A DNA stretch of 64,000 bases from Allosediminivita pacifica (GTDB lineage Bacteria; Pseudomonadota; Alphaproteobacteria; Rhodobacterales; Rhodobacteraceae). The first letter of the stretch is position 1. The number at the start of each line of letters is the position of its first letter. Below, piece by piece: positions 46,754 to 54,676 of this stretch. The stretch is taken from positions 62,001 to 126,000 of the forward strand of contig NZ_QBKN01000002.1 of assembly GCF_003054175.1 (NCBI RefSeq), in the 5' to 3' direction. Position numbers and translations under genes: made by a program. The notes beneath the pieces were generated by a model. It made no database searches and was not told the DNA's origin. It worked only from the letters and a program-made list of their open reading frames with translations.

Positions 46754-47112
46754 TCGTCGCCGGGTTCGGGTTCAGGTCGGCAGCCACCGAAGCCAGCCTC
46801 GCCGACGCGCTCGCCCGCGCGGGCGCCACGCCGCAGGCGTTGGCCGCGCCCGAGGACAAGGCGCAGACGCCGCTCTTCCGGCGCTTTGCCGCGGCGCAAC
46901 ACCTGCCCGTCGTGGCAATTGACACCGCGCGCCTCACCGCGCAGACCACCGCAACACGATCGCCCGCCTCCGCCGCCGCGCGCGGCACCGGCAGCGTGGC
47001 CGAGGCCGCGGCGCTGGCCGCCGCCGGCCCCGGCGCCACGCTCCTGGCACCCAGGGCGATCTCGCAAGACCGCTGCGCCACCTGCGCGCTGGCAAGGGGG
47101 ACAGAGACATGA
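46750..47112 (+). CDS. cobE: Cobalamin biosynthesis protein CobE (CbiG C-terminal-like)
   Basis: 120 residues with a GTG start that overlaps the cobL stop as [24 protein letters not shown] and [18 protein letters not shown] are the CbiG-C/CobE family marks; [19 protein letters not shown] and the CATCALARG end follow. The exact chemistry of CobE is unclear; it is needed in the aerobic pathway of some species. It is coupled to cobM by a further ATGA. Confidence 0.88.
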   Translation: MIVAGFGFRSAATEASLADALARAGATPQALAAPEDKAQTPLFRRFAAAQHLPVVAIDTARLTAQTTATRSPASAAARGTGSVAEAAALAAAGPGATLLAPRAISQDRCATCALARGTET

Positions 47113-47903
47113 CCGTTCATTTCATAGGCGCCGGACCGGGCGCCCCCGACCTTCTGACCCTGCGCGGCCGCGACATCATCGCCGCCTGCCCGGTCTGCCT
47201 CTACGCAGGCTCTCTGGTGCCCGAGGCGGTTCTGGAGCACTGCCCCGAAGGCGCGAAGGTGGTGAACACCGCCTCGCTCGACCTCGACCGGATCATGGCG
47301 GAAATCGAGGCCGCCGATGCCGCGGGCCACGACGTCGCCCGGCTGCATTCCGGCGACATGTCGGTCTGGTCGGCCATGGGCGAACAGATCCGCCGGCTCG
47401 AGGCGCTGGAGATCCCCTACACGGTCACGCCGGGCGTGCCCTCGTTCTCCGCCACCGCCGCGGCCCTCGGCGCGGAACTCACGCTACCCGGCCTCGGCCA
47501 GTCGGTGGTGCTGACGCGGGTTTCCGGCCGCGCCACCACCATGCCCGAGGGCGAGAGCCTGCCGAACTTCGCCCGGACCGGCGCCACGCTCGCCCTGCAC
47601 CTCGCCATCGGCCAACTGCCCCGCGTGGTCGAGGAGCTGACGCCCCACTACGGCGCCGACTGCCCCGTGGCCGTCGTGCACCGCGCGAGCTGGCCCGACG
47701 AGAGCATCCTGCGCTCGACCCTCGGCCGGGTGGAGGCGGAGCTCGACCCTGCGGTGACGCGCACCGCGCTGATCCTCGTGGGGCCGGTGCTGGGCCGCGA
47801 GGGCTTTGCCGAAAGCCGTCTCTACGCGCCCGACTACGACCGCCGCTACCGCCCGCAAAGCGCCGAGAGCCCCTGGGCAGACTGGCAGCCCGGCGATGAC
47901 TGA
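47109..47903 (+). CDS. cobM: Precorrin-4 C11-methyltransferase CobM
   Basis: 264 residues. Tetrapyrrole methylase with [57 protein letters not shown] and [16 protein letters not shown], all diagnostic for CobM. It ends ~105 bp before cobB, the gap being filled by a palindromic repeat (copy C), which may weaken transcription into cobB. Confidence 0.96.
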   Translation: MTVHFIGAGPGAPDLLTLRGRDIIAACPVCLYAGSLVPEAVLEHCPEGAKVVNTASLDLDRIMAEIEAADAAGHDVARLHSGDMSVWSAMGEQIRRLEALEIPYTVTPGVPSFSATAAALGAELTLPGLGQSVVLTRVSGRATTMPEGESLPNFARTGATLALHLAIGQLPRVVEELTPHYGADCPVAVVHRASWPDESILRSTLGRVEAELDPAVTRTALILVGPVLGREGFAESRLYAPDYDRRYRPQSAESPWADWQPGDD

Positions 47904-47928
47904 GGTCGTGTTGGTCTGGCACGGGTCT

Positions 47929-47996
47929 GAGGGGGCTCTGCCCCCGCCCGCGGCTGCGCCGCGGACTCCCCCGGAGTATTTCTGCCAAGAAGAAGC
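47929..47996 (+). repeat. Dispersed GC-palindrome repeat, copy C
   Basis: Lies between cobM and cobB. It has gagggggctctgccccc, a ccgcggctgcgccgcgg palindrome, then actcccccgg and the core agtatttctgccaagaag. It shares the core with copies A and B and the two stems with D and E, so it links the two sub-types. Confidence 0.85.
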
Positions 47997-48008
47997 GGGG
48001 GCACACGC

Positions 48009-49319
48009 ATGAAGATGCCACCGGGGCTTCTAGTTTCCGCGCCCTCCTCCGGGACCGGCAAGACCACCGTCATGCTGGGCCTATTGCGGGCGCTGGCCGA
48101 CGAGGGGTTGAGTGTTCAGCCCTTCAAGTCCGGCCCCGACTACATCGACCCGGCCTTCCACCTCGCGGCCTCGGGGCGGGCGTCGTTCAACCTCGACACC
48201 TGGGCGATGGAGAATGCGCTGCTTTCCGCCATCGCGGCGCGGGCCGAGGGCGCCGACATCTGCCTCGCCGAAGGGTCCATGGGGCTCTACGACGGGGTCG
48301 CCACCGAGGGGCGCGCGGGGTTCGGGTCGTCGGCCGAAACGGCGCGGCGCATGGGCTGGCCGGTGGTGCTGGTGCTGGACGTGGGCGGACAGGCGCAGTC
48401 GGCGGCGGCCACGGCGCTGGGGTTCCGCCAGTACATGCCGGACCTGTCCTTCGCGGGCGTGATACTGAACCGCGTGGCCTCGCCCCGGCACGAGCGGCTG
48501 ACCCGGCTGGGGATGGAGCGCGCGGGCCTGCCGGTGCTGGGCGTGCTGCCCCGGCGCGGCGACCTGACCCTGCCGGAACGCCACCTCGGCCTGATCCAGG
48601 CGGTGGAGCATCCCGACCTCGACGCCGCCATCGCGGGCTATGCCGACTTCCTGCGCGACCATGTGGACCTGTCTGCCATTCGCGCCGCGGCCTCGGGCAG
48701 CGGCGACGAGCAGGGCACGCTGCCCCTGCCGCCCGCCCAGCGCATCGCAATTGCCCGCGACGCCGCCTTTTCCTTCACCTACCCGCACCTGCTGGAGGGC
48801 TGGCAGGCGGCGGGGGCCGAGATCCTGACCTTCTCGCCGATCGCCGACGAGGCGCCGGACGACAGCGCCGACCTCGCCTGGCTGCCCGGCGGCTATCCGG
48901 AGCTGCACGCAGGAAAGCTCGCCGCCGCGCGCACCTTCCGCGACGGGCTGCGCCGCTTTGCCGAAACCCGGCCCGTGCACGGCGAATGCGGCGGCTACAT
49001 GGCGCTGGGTGAGGCGCTCATCGACAAGGAGGGCACCCGGCACGAGATGGCGGGCCTGCTGGGCCTCGTGACCTCCTACGAGAAGCGCAAGTTCCACCTC
49101 GGCTACCGCCGCGCCGTGCTGCAGGCCCCCATGCCCGGGCGCGACACCGGCGCCGCCCTGCGCGGGCACGAGTTCCACTACTCGACCATCCTCGACCAGC
49201 CCGACGCGCCGCTGGCGCAGGTCAGCGACGCCGACGGCAACCCGGTGCCCGAGACCGGATCGCACCGCGGCCGCGTCACCGGCACCTTCTTCCACCTGAT
49301 CGCGGAGGACCTGTCATGA
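48009..49319 (+). CDS. cobB: Cobyrinic acid a,c-diamide synthase CobB
   Basis: 436 residues. The N-terminal ATPase has SAPSSGTGKTTVMLGLLRAL and FKSGPDYIDPAFH; the C-terminal glutamine amidotransferase has the nucleophile Cys in VHGECGGYMALGEAL and a His in FHYSTI. In the aerobic pathway it amidates hydrogenobyrinic acid before cobalt insertion. It is a different protein from the sirtuin also named CobB at 50826. Coupled to cobA by ATGA. Confidence 0.95.
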   Translation: MKMPPGLLVSAPSSGTGKTTVMLGLLRALADEGLSVQPFKSGPDYIDPAFHLAASGRASFNLDTWAMENALLSAIAARAEGADICLAEGSMGLYDGVATEGRAGFGSSAETARRMGWPVVLVLDVGGQAQSAAATALGFRQYMPDLSFAGVILNRVASPRHERLTRLGMERAGLPVLGVLPRRGDLTLPERHLGLIQAVEHPDLDAAIAGYADFLRDHVDLSAIRAAASGSGDEQGTLPLPPAQRIAIARDAAFSFTYPHLLEGWQAAGAEILTFSPIADEAPDDSADLAWLPGGYPELHAGKLAAARTFRDGLRRFAETRPVHGECGGYMALGEALIDKEGTRHEMAGLLGLVTSYEKRKFHLGYRRAVLQAPMPGRDTGAALRGHEFHYSTILDQPDAPLAQVSDADGNPVPETGSHRGRVTGTFFHLIAEDLS

Positions 49320-50050
49320 GCGGCTTCGTGAGCTTCGTCGGCAGCGGCCCGGGCGATCCGGAACTGCTGACCCTCAAGGCCGTGGACCGGCTGAAGCGCG
49401 CCGACGCGGTGCTGTTCGACGACCTGTCGTCGGGGCCGATCCTGACCCATGCGCGGGCTGGCGCCGACCTCGTGGGCGTGGGCAAGCGGGCGGGCCGCCC
49501 CTCGCCCCGACAGCACCACGTGAGCCGCCTGCTGGTGGATTACGCCCGCGACGGGGGCCGGGTGGTCCGGCTCAAGTCCGGCGACAGCGGGCTTTTCGGA
49601 CGGCTCGAGGAGGAGCTCGTCGCCCTGCGCGAGGCGGGCATCCCCTACGAGATCGTCCCCGGCGTGCCATCGGCCGTGGCCGCCGCCGCCGCGGCGGGCA
49701 TCCCGCTCACCCGGCGGCTGACCGCGCGGCGCGTGCAGTTCGTAACCGGCCACGACGCGGGCGGTGTCCTGCCCGACGACATCCACGTGCCCTCGCTTGC
49801 CGATCCGCTGGCCTCGACCGTGGTCTTCATGGGCAAACGGACCTTTCCGAAGCTCGCCGAGATGCTGTTTGACCACGGGCTGCCGCGTGACACGCCCGCC
49901 CTTCTGGCCGAGGCCGTGGGCACCGAGGATCAGGCCCTCAGCCGCGACACGGTGGCGGGGCTGGCCGAGAAGCTGTCGCAGGAGATCGGCACCAAGCCCG
50001 CGCTGATCCTCTACGGGCCGCTGGCCGAGCTGGGAGAGGGCTTTGACTGA
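49316..50050 (+). CDS. cobA: Uroporphyrinogen-III C-methyltransferase CobA
   Basis: 244 residues of a stand-alone SUMT without CysG siroheme domains. FVGSGPGDPELLTLKAVDRL, VLFDDLSSGPIL, VGVGKRAGRPSPRQHHVSRL, RLKSGDSGLFGRLEEEL and VPGVPSAVAAAAAAGIPLT are typical. It makes precorrin-2, the entry point of the pathway. The cobF TTG start lies 8 bp inside its end. Confidence 0.95.
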   Translation: MSGFVSFVGSGPGDPELLTLKAVDRLKRADAVLFDDLSSGPILTHARAGADLVGVGKRAGRPSPRQHHVSRLLVDYARDGGRVVRLKSGDSGLFGRLEEELVALREAGIPYEIVPGVPSAVAAAAAAGIPLTRRLTARRVQFVTGHDAGGVLPDDIHVPSLADPLASTVVFMGKRTFPKLAEMLFDHGLPRDTPALLAEAVGTEDQALSRDTVAGLAEKLSQEIGTKPALILYGPLAELGEGFD

Positions 50051-50780
50051 GCTCTGGCTGATCGGCATCGGCACCGGATCACCCGGGCATGTCACGCTCG
50101 AGGGGCAGCAGGCGCTACGCGAGGCCGACCTGATCCTCATCCCCCGCAAGGGCCCGGGCAAGGACGACCTCGCCCACCTGCGCCACGCGATCATATCGCA
50201 GGCCGGTGCGACCGCCAACGTGGCCGAGTTCGACATGCCGGTGCGCGACGAAAGCCTGCCCTACCAGCAGCGCGTCGCGGCATGGCACGACGAGATCGCC
50301 CGCCGCTGGAAGGTGGCCATTGAGCGCGCCGCCCCGCAGGGGCCCGTGGCGCTGCTGGTCTGGGGCGATCCGGGGCTTTACGACAGCACGCTGCGAATCG
50401 CGGGCAGGCTGTCTCCGGCCCCGAAGATCCGGGTCCTGCCCGGCGTCACCGCCCTGCAGGCCCTGACCGCCGCACATGCGATTCCCTTCAACACGGTGAA
50501 CGGCGCCGTGACCGTCACCACCGGGCGCCGGCTGCGCGATTTCGGCTGGCCCGAGGGGGCCGAGACGCTGGTGGTCATGCTGGACGGGGAGTGCAGTTTT
50601 TCGACGCTGGGCCCCGAAGGCCTCCACATCTGGTGGGGGGCCTTTCTTGGCATGCCGGAACAGCTGCTCGATCACGGGCCGCTGTCCGAGGCCGGGCCGC
50701 GCATCCAGCGCACCCGGGCCGAGGCACGGCTTCAGCACGGTTGGATAATGGACACCTACCTGCTGCGCCGCGCGCCGTGA
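50043..50780 (+). CDS. cobF: Precorrin-6A synthase (deacetylating) CobF
   Basis: 245 residues with a TTG start overlapping cobA by 8 bp; ggagag 5 nt upstream supports it. LWLIGIGTGSPGHVTLEGQQ, LILIPRKGPGKDDL, LLVWGDPGLYDSTLRIAGRL and VLPGVTALQALTAAH are CobF-specific. It methylates C1 and releases acetate, and with CobG marks the aerobic route. Last gene of the B12 cluster. Confidence 0.95.
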   Translation: MTELWLIGIGTGSPGHVTLEGQQALREADLILIPRKGPGKDDLAHLRHAIISQAGATANVAEFDMPVRDESLPYQQRVAAWHDEIARRWKVAIERAAPQGPVALLVWGDPGLYDSTLRIAGRLSPAPKIRVLPGVTALQALTAAHAIPFNTVNGAVTVTTGRRLRDFGWPEGAETLVVMLDGECSFSTLGPEGLHIWWGAFLGMPEQLLDHGPLSEAGPRIQRTRAEARLQHGWIMDTYLLRRAP

Positions 50781-50825
50781 TCCCCCCGGATTGCGCTTGG
50801 CTGTCAGGAATGACAGCCTGAGGGA

Positions 50826-51524
50826 ATGTCAGGCAAGATCGTCATTCTCACCGGTGCGGGGCTTTCGGCCGAAAGCGGCCTCGGCACCTTTCGCGACGCG
50901 GGCGGACTCTGGGAGCAGTACCGCCTCCAGGACATCGCCACGCCCGAGGCCTTCGCCCGCGACCCCGAGACCGTGCAGGCCTTCTACAACGCCCGCCGCC
51001 AGCAGGCGGCCAAGGCCGAGCCCAACGCCGCGCACAAGGCGCTGGCCGAGCTTCAGCAGGCCTGGCCCGACCGCGTGGTTCTGGTGACGCAGAACGTCGA
51101 CGGGCTGCTGGAAAAGGCGGGGGCGCAGCCCATCCACATGCACGGACAACTCGACCAGGCGCTCTGCGGGGTCTGCGACCACCGCTGGCCCGCGCCGATG
51201 GAGATGTCCGCGCAAGAGCCCTGCCCCGAATGCGGGGCGCCTGCCGGGCGGCCGGACGTGGTCTGGTTCGGGGAATACCCCTACCATCTCGAGGACATCG
51301 GCGAGCACATCCAGGATTGCGAGGTCTTCGTGGCCATCGGCACCTCGGGGCAGGTCTACCCCGCCGCCGGCTTCGTGCAGGAGGCCAGGCTCTTCGGGGC
51401 GCGGACCGTCGAGATCAATCTCGAAAGCACCGATGTCTCGGGCACCTTCGACGTGCACCGGCTGGGGCCTGCCAGCGCCACGGTGCCGGCCTGGGTCTCC
51501 GAGATCCTCTCGCGCGGGGTCTGA
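50826..51524 (+). CDS. NAD-dependent protein deacylase (sirtuin)
   Basis: 232 residues. NAD-binding GAGLSAESGLGTFR, TQNVDGLLEKAG, the catalytic His in IHMHGQLDQA, four zinc cysteines (CGVCDHRW and CPECGAP) and AIGTSGQVYPAA identify a class III bacterial sirtuin (CobB/NpdA type). It would deacylate lysines on metabolic enzymes. It follows cobF by 45 nt and may simply share transcription. It has no role in corrin synthesis despite the confusing CobB name. Confidence 0.94.
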   Translation: MSGKIVILTGAGLSAESGLGTFRDAGGLWEQYRLQDIATPEAFARDPETVQAFYNARRQQAAKAEPNAAHKALAELQQAWPDRVVLVTQNVDGLLEKAGAQPIHMHGQLDQALCGVCDHRWPAPMEMSAQEPCPECGAPAGRPDVVWFGEYPYHLEDIGEHIQDCEVFVAIGTSGQVYPAAGFVQEARLFGARTVEINLESTDVSGTFDVHRLGPASATVPAWVSEILSRGV

Positions 51525-51527
51525 GCC

Positions 51528-51956
51528 TCAGCGGTCGAGGTCGACCGGGATCTCGACGCGGATCTCGCCAGCCTTCTCGAACTCCAGCACAACGGGCACG
51601 GTGGCGCCGGGCTCGAAAGGCTGCGAAAGCCCCATAAACATCACGTGATCGCCGCCGCGTTCCAGCGCGTGGCGACCCCCGGCGGGAATCGCGAATCCGT
51701 CCTCGGCCTCGCGCATGCGCATCACGCCGCCGTCGCCCGCGACATGGGTGTGCAGGCCGACCCGGGCCGCCGCGTCGGAACTGACACCCACCAGCCGGTC
51801 GTCCGCATCCCCATCGTTTTCGATCACCATGAAGGCCGCGCCCGTGGGCGCATCGGGTCGCGAGGCGCGCGCGTAGGCGTCGCTGACGGTGATCTCGGCC
51901 AGCGCCGGGGCGGCGCTCAGAATCAGTGCTGCGGCAAGCATCAGGGGGCGGGGCAT
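51528..51956 (-). CDS. Periplasmic copper chaperone PCu(A)C
   Basis: 142 residues. Signal peptide MPRPLMLAAALILSAAPALA then EITVSDAYARASRPDAPTGA. The copper site pattern is present: LHTHVAGDGGVMRMREAE with later HALERGGDHVMFMGL (H...M...HxM). Such proteins hold Cu(I) in the periplasm and help load cytochrome oxidase. It starts at ATG 51956; it is single, with the rpmB terminator upstream and a convergent sirtuin gene 3 bp away. Confidence 0.9.
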   Translation of the reverse strand: MPRPLMLAAALILSAAPALAEITVSDAYARASRPDAPTGAAFMVIENDGDADDRLVGVSSDAAARVGLHTHVAGDGGVMRMREAEDGFAIPAGGRHALERGGDHVMFMGLSQPFEPGATVPVVLEFEKAGEIRVEIPVDLDR

Positions 51957-52014
51957 GGGCGTCTCCTTGGGTCCGCGCCCTGCCTCGCGCGCGAGGCTGG
52001 CGCGCTCAACGCGG

Positions 52015-52054
52015 CAAAAGGAAACAGCCCCGCCACCAACAGGCGACGGGGCTG
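52015..52054 (-). terminator. Rho-independent terminator of rpmB
   Basis: On the minus strand cagccccgtcgcc / ggtggcggggctg forms a long stem with a 4-5-nt loop, followed by TTTCCTTTT. It begins 24 nt after the rpmB stop. Confidence 0.85.
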
Positions 52055-52078
52055 CAAAACCTTGCAATGAAAGCGAAA

Positions 52079-52369
52079 TCAGGCCGCGGCCGTCGCCGCT
52101 TTCATGATCTCTTTCTTGACCTTCAGCGCACGCTCGCTCAGCTCGGCGTCCTTCGCCTTGGCGAGGAACTTGTCGAGACCACCGCGGTGGTCGACGGAGC
52201 GCAGCGCGGATGCCGAGATACGCAGCTTGATGCCGCGGCCGAGGGCCTCGGACTGCAGCGTCACGTCGTTCAGGTTCGGCATGAAACGGCGCTTGGTCTT
52301 GTTGTTGGCGTGGCTGACATTGTTGCCAACCATCGGGCCCTTACCGGTCAGTTCGCAGACACGCGACAT
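52079..52369 (-). CDS. rpmB: 50S ribosomal protein L28
   Basis: 96 residues. [20 protein letters not shown] and [13 protein letters not shown] are the L28 hallmark, followed by [20 protein letters not shown], the longer alphaproteobacterial C-terminus. One Cys (Cys5) remains of the possible zinc set. It has its own terminator and is probably transcribed alone. Confidence 0.97.
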   Translation of the reverse strand: MSRVCELTGKGPMVGNNVSHANNKTKRRFMPNLNDVTLQSEALGRGIKLRISASALRSVDHRGGLDKFLAKAKDAELSERALKVKKEIMKAATAAA

Positions 52370-52418
52370 GGGGTTTCCTCATCAGTCTCGGGGCGGATGA
52401 TGGGTCCGCCAATATCAA

Positions 52419-52437
52419 GGGGCGCACGCGGCGCCCC
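52419..52437 (-). terminator. Possible hairpin between meaB and rpmB
   Basis: ggggcgc / gcgcccc with a 5-nt loop lies between the meaB stop and the rpmB start, followed on the minus strand by ttgatatt. Only a weak terminator; it may allow read-through into rpmB. Confidence 0.35.
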
Positions 52438-52457
52438 GGAATTTCGTTCTGCGGCTA

Positions 52458-53471
52458 TTAAGCCCCGGACGCGGCAGCGTCAAGCCCCGGCATGACCGCA
52501 TCGAGGTGATGTTCCAGCATCTCCTGTGCCGCTTCCGCCGCGCCAAGCCGCCCCGCGGCGACCTCCTCGGCCAGATCCGCCATGGCGGCACGCGCCCGCT
52601 TGGTCTCGAGCCGCGCCAGAAGCCCCTGCCGCACCTCCGATTCGAACCAGTAGCGCGCCTGCCCCTCGCGCCGCGCCGCGAAATGCCCGCTCTCGCGCCG
52701 CCAGTCGGCCAGCGCCTGCATTTCCTGCCACGCGGCCTCGAGCCCCGCCTCCTCCACCGCCGACACGGTCAGCGCCTTGGGGAAACCCTGCGGGTCCTGC
52801 GGACGCTTGCGCAAAAGCCGCAGCGCGCCCGCGTAATCCGCGCAGGTCCGCTGCGCCGTGGCCTTCAGGTCGCCGTCGGCCTTGTTCACGAGGATCATGT
52901 CCGCGATCTCCATGATCCCACGCTTCACGCCCTGCAGCTCGTCGCCCCCGGCGGGCGCCAGCAGCAGCAGGAACAGGTCCGACATTTCGGCCACGACCGT
53001 CTCGGACTGGCCCACGCCCACCGTCTCGATCAGCACCACATCGAATCCCGCCGCCTCGCAGAGGTCGATGGCCTCGCGCGTCCGCCGTGCAACGCCGCCA
53101 AGGTGAGACTGCGCGGGCGAGGGCCGGATGAAGGCGTTACGCTCCCGGCTCAGCCGCTCCATCCGCGTCTTGTCGCCAAGGATCGACCCGCCCGAGCGGG
53201 CCGAGGACGGGTCCACCGCCAGCACCGCCACCTTCAGCCCCTGCCCGGTGAGCATCATGCCGAAGGCCTCGATGAAGGTGGACTTGCCCACGCCGGGCGT
53301 GCCCGACAGCCCCACGCGCAGGGCCTCGCGCCCGTGGCCGCGCAGATGCGCCAGAAGCTCCCGCGCCTGCGCCCGGTGATCCGCGCGCCCGCTTTCCACC
53401 AGCGTGATGGCCCGCGCCAGCGCGCGCCGCTCGCCGTTCAGAATCCGCTCTGCAAGGTCTTTCGTGTCCAT
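52458..53471 (-). CDS. meaB: Methylmalonyl-CoA mutase-associated GTPase MeaB
   Basis: 337 residues. P-loop GLSGTPGVGKSTF, switch segments VDPSSARSGGSILGDKTRM and IETVGVGQSETVVAEM, and guanine motif VNKADGD match the MeaB/ArgK family. The start is ATG 53471 (MDTKDLAERILNGERRALAR); the frame is open further upstream but without similarity. MeaB proofreads adenosylcobalamin loading of methylmalonyl-CoA mutase, so it is functionally tied to the nearby B12 genes although the mutase itself is not in the window. Confidence 0.93.
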   Translation of the reverse strand: MDTKDLAERILNGERRALARAITLVESGRADHRAQARELLAHLRGHGREALRVGLSGTPGVGKSTFIEAFGMMLTGQGLKVAVLAVDPSSARSGGSILGDKTRMERLSRERNAFIRPSPAQSHLGGVARRTREAIDLCEAAGFDVVLIETVGVGQSETVVAEMSDLFLLLLAPAGGDELQGVKRGIMEIADMILVNKADGDLKATAQRTCADYAGALRLLRKRPQDPQGFPKALTVSAVEEAGLEAAWQEMQALADWRRESGHFAARREGQARYWFESEVRQGLLARLETKRARAAMADLAEEVAAGRLGAAEAAQEMLEHHLDAVMPGLDAAASGA

Positions 53472-53779
53472 GGTCACAGTGATGCCCGCACGCGGCGCCG
53501 AGGTCCAGCATTGGCGTGCGGCTGGCCCAGCGCGCGGGACGCCTTCGGACCGCGCACGAAGCCCCCTGCGCGGAATCAAGGACATCAGCCCCGCCGCGCA
53601 TCGCAGCCGCGCCCCCACGCGGCGGCGATTTGGTAAGGCTGGGCGCCTCGTGTCGAGGTCTTTCGAGGTTGCTGGCATAAACCGAGGGGATCAGCGGTCC
53701 GGATCGCCCCCGCGCGCGGCTGCCATGCGCGGCGACGCGAGAGCTCCACCCCAAAATGATTGGGGCCATACGCCCCGCC
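53472..53779. other. Gene-free stretch upstream of meaB
   Basis: About 308 bp with no gene, repeat or RNA that I recognise. It should hold the meaB promoter on the minus strand, but no clear -35/-10 pair was seen. Open frames across it are extensions of neighbouring frames without family similarity. Confidence 0.5.
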
Positions 53780-54148
53780 CTACCGGTCTAGCGCATACCC
53801 CTTCACCCCCGGAAAGACCGGCAACCACGGCTCCCGCCGCTCCATCCAGAGCTCGTAGTCCGGCACGAACACGCCCACCTCGTCCAGCGCCCCCAGATGC
53901 ACCTCCACCTCGCCCGCGCTACGCGCAAACACCGAGGACCCGCAGACCGGGCAGAACGCCCGGCCCTTATAGCTGCCGACCTCGCCCGTCACCGTCACCG
54001 CCTCCTCCGCAAACACTGCCGCGACAAAGAACGGCGCCCCGTGGTGCTTGCGACAGTCGAGACAATGGCACAGCCCCACCCTGTCGGGCCGCCCCACGGC
54101 CTCGATCCGCACCGCCCCGCAAAGGCACCCGCCCGTCACCCGCTCCAT
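53780..54148 (-). CDS. GFA/CENP-V family zinc-binding protein
   Basis: 122 residues. The Cys pattern GGCLCGAVR, CHCLDCRKHHGAPF and FCPVCGSSVFA is that of the Mss4-like, glutathione-dependent formaldehyde-activating (GFA/CENP-V) family, with two zinc sites. The start is ATG 54148 (MERVTGGCLCG); the upstream extension runs into intergenic palindromes and is rejected. A role in formaldehyde or glutathione adduct handling is family-level inference only. Confidence 0.88.
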   Translation of the reverse strand: MERVTGGCLCGAVRIEAVGRPDRVGLCHCLDCRKHHGAPFFVAAVFAEEAVTVTGEVGSYKGRAFCPVCGSSVFARSAGEVEVHLGALDEVGVFVPDYELWMERREPWLPVFPGVKGYALDR

Positions 54149-54676
54149 CGCATCTCTCCCGTCGTGAATACCCAAGCCTGCCGCGCCGCAAGAACGCGCG
54201 CAACGCCTGCCACTCGCGCAACAGGTCCCCTCTCCCCCCCCGGGGGAGAGGGATAGGGCGAGGGGCGAGGAGCGCCCGGAAAACATGCCGGGGGCATGAT
54301 TTCAGCGAGGAAGGGTCGGAGACCGGGAGCGCCCGGAAACCCTCACTGAGCCAAAAGTCCTGGGGACCGAAAAGGCGGTCACTCCGGGCGATACGCCAGT
54401 CATCCGCGCAGCCCGTCCCCTCCCCTGTTAGGGGAGGGTTAGGGAGGGGGCTTGGCAAGGACGTCGGCAGCAGACCGCACACCTGCCAAACGCAGGATTC
54501 CGCACCTCCGTCCCCCGAAATCGCCCCGCGGGAGAGGCCCCGTTGCACGGGACATTCCTAACTGACGGTTAAAACCGCCTCTGTAACCCATTGAAATTCG
54601 ATACCCGCCAAACTGTCCCGGCCCGGGACACCCTCCCCGCTTTCCCCGCGGCCCGCCCCGGTCCATAACCCCGGCC
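54149..54676. other. Intergenic region with two GC-rich palindromes
   Basis: About 530 bp without a supported gene. It contains a palindrome near 54229-54253 (cccctctcccccccc then gggggagagggatag), another at 54418-54440 (ccctcccctgttaggggagg), and a 15-16-bp direct repeat (ggagcgcccggaaa) at 54269 and 54326. The stem-loops resemble dispersed repetitive palindromes seen in proteobacteria. It probably also contains the hrpB promoter, which I could not place. Confidence 0.5.
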
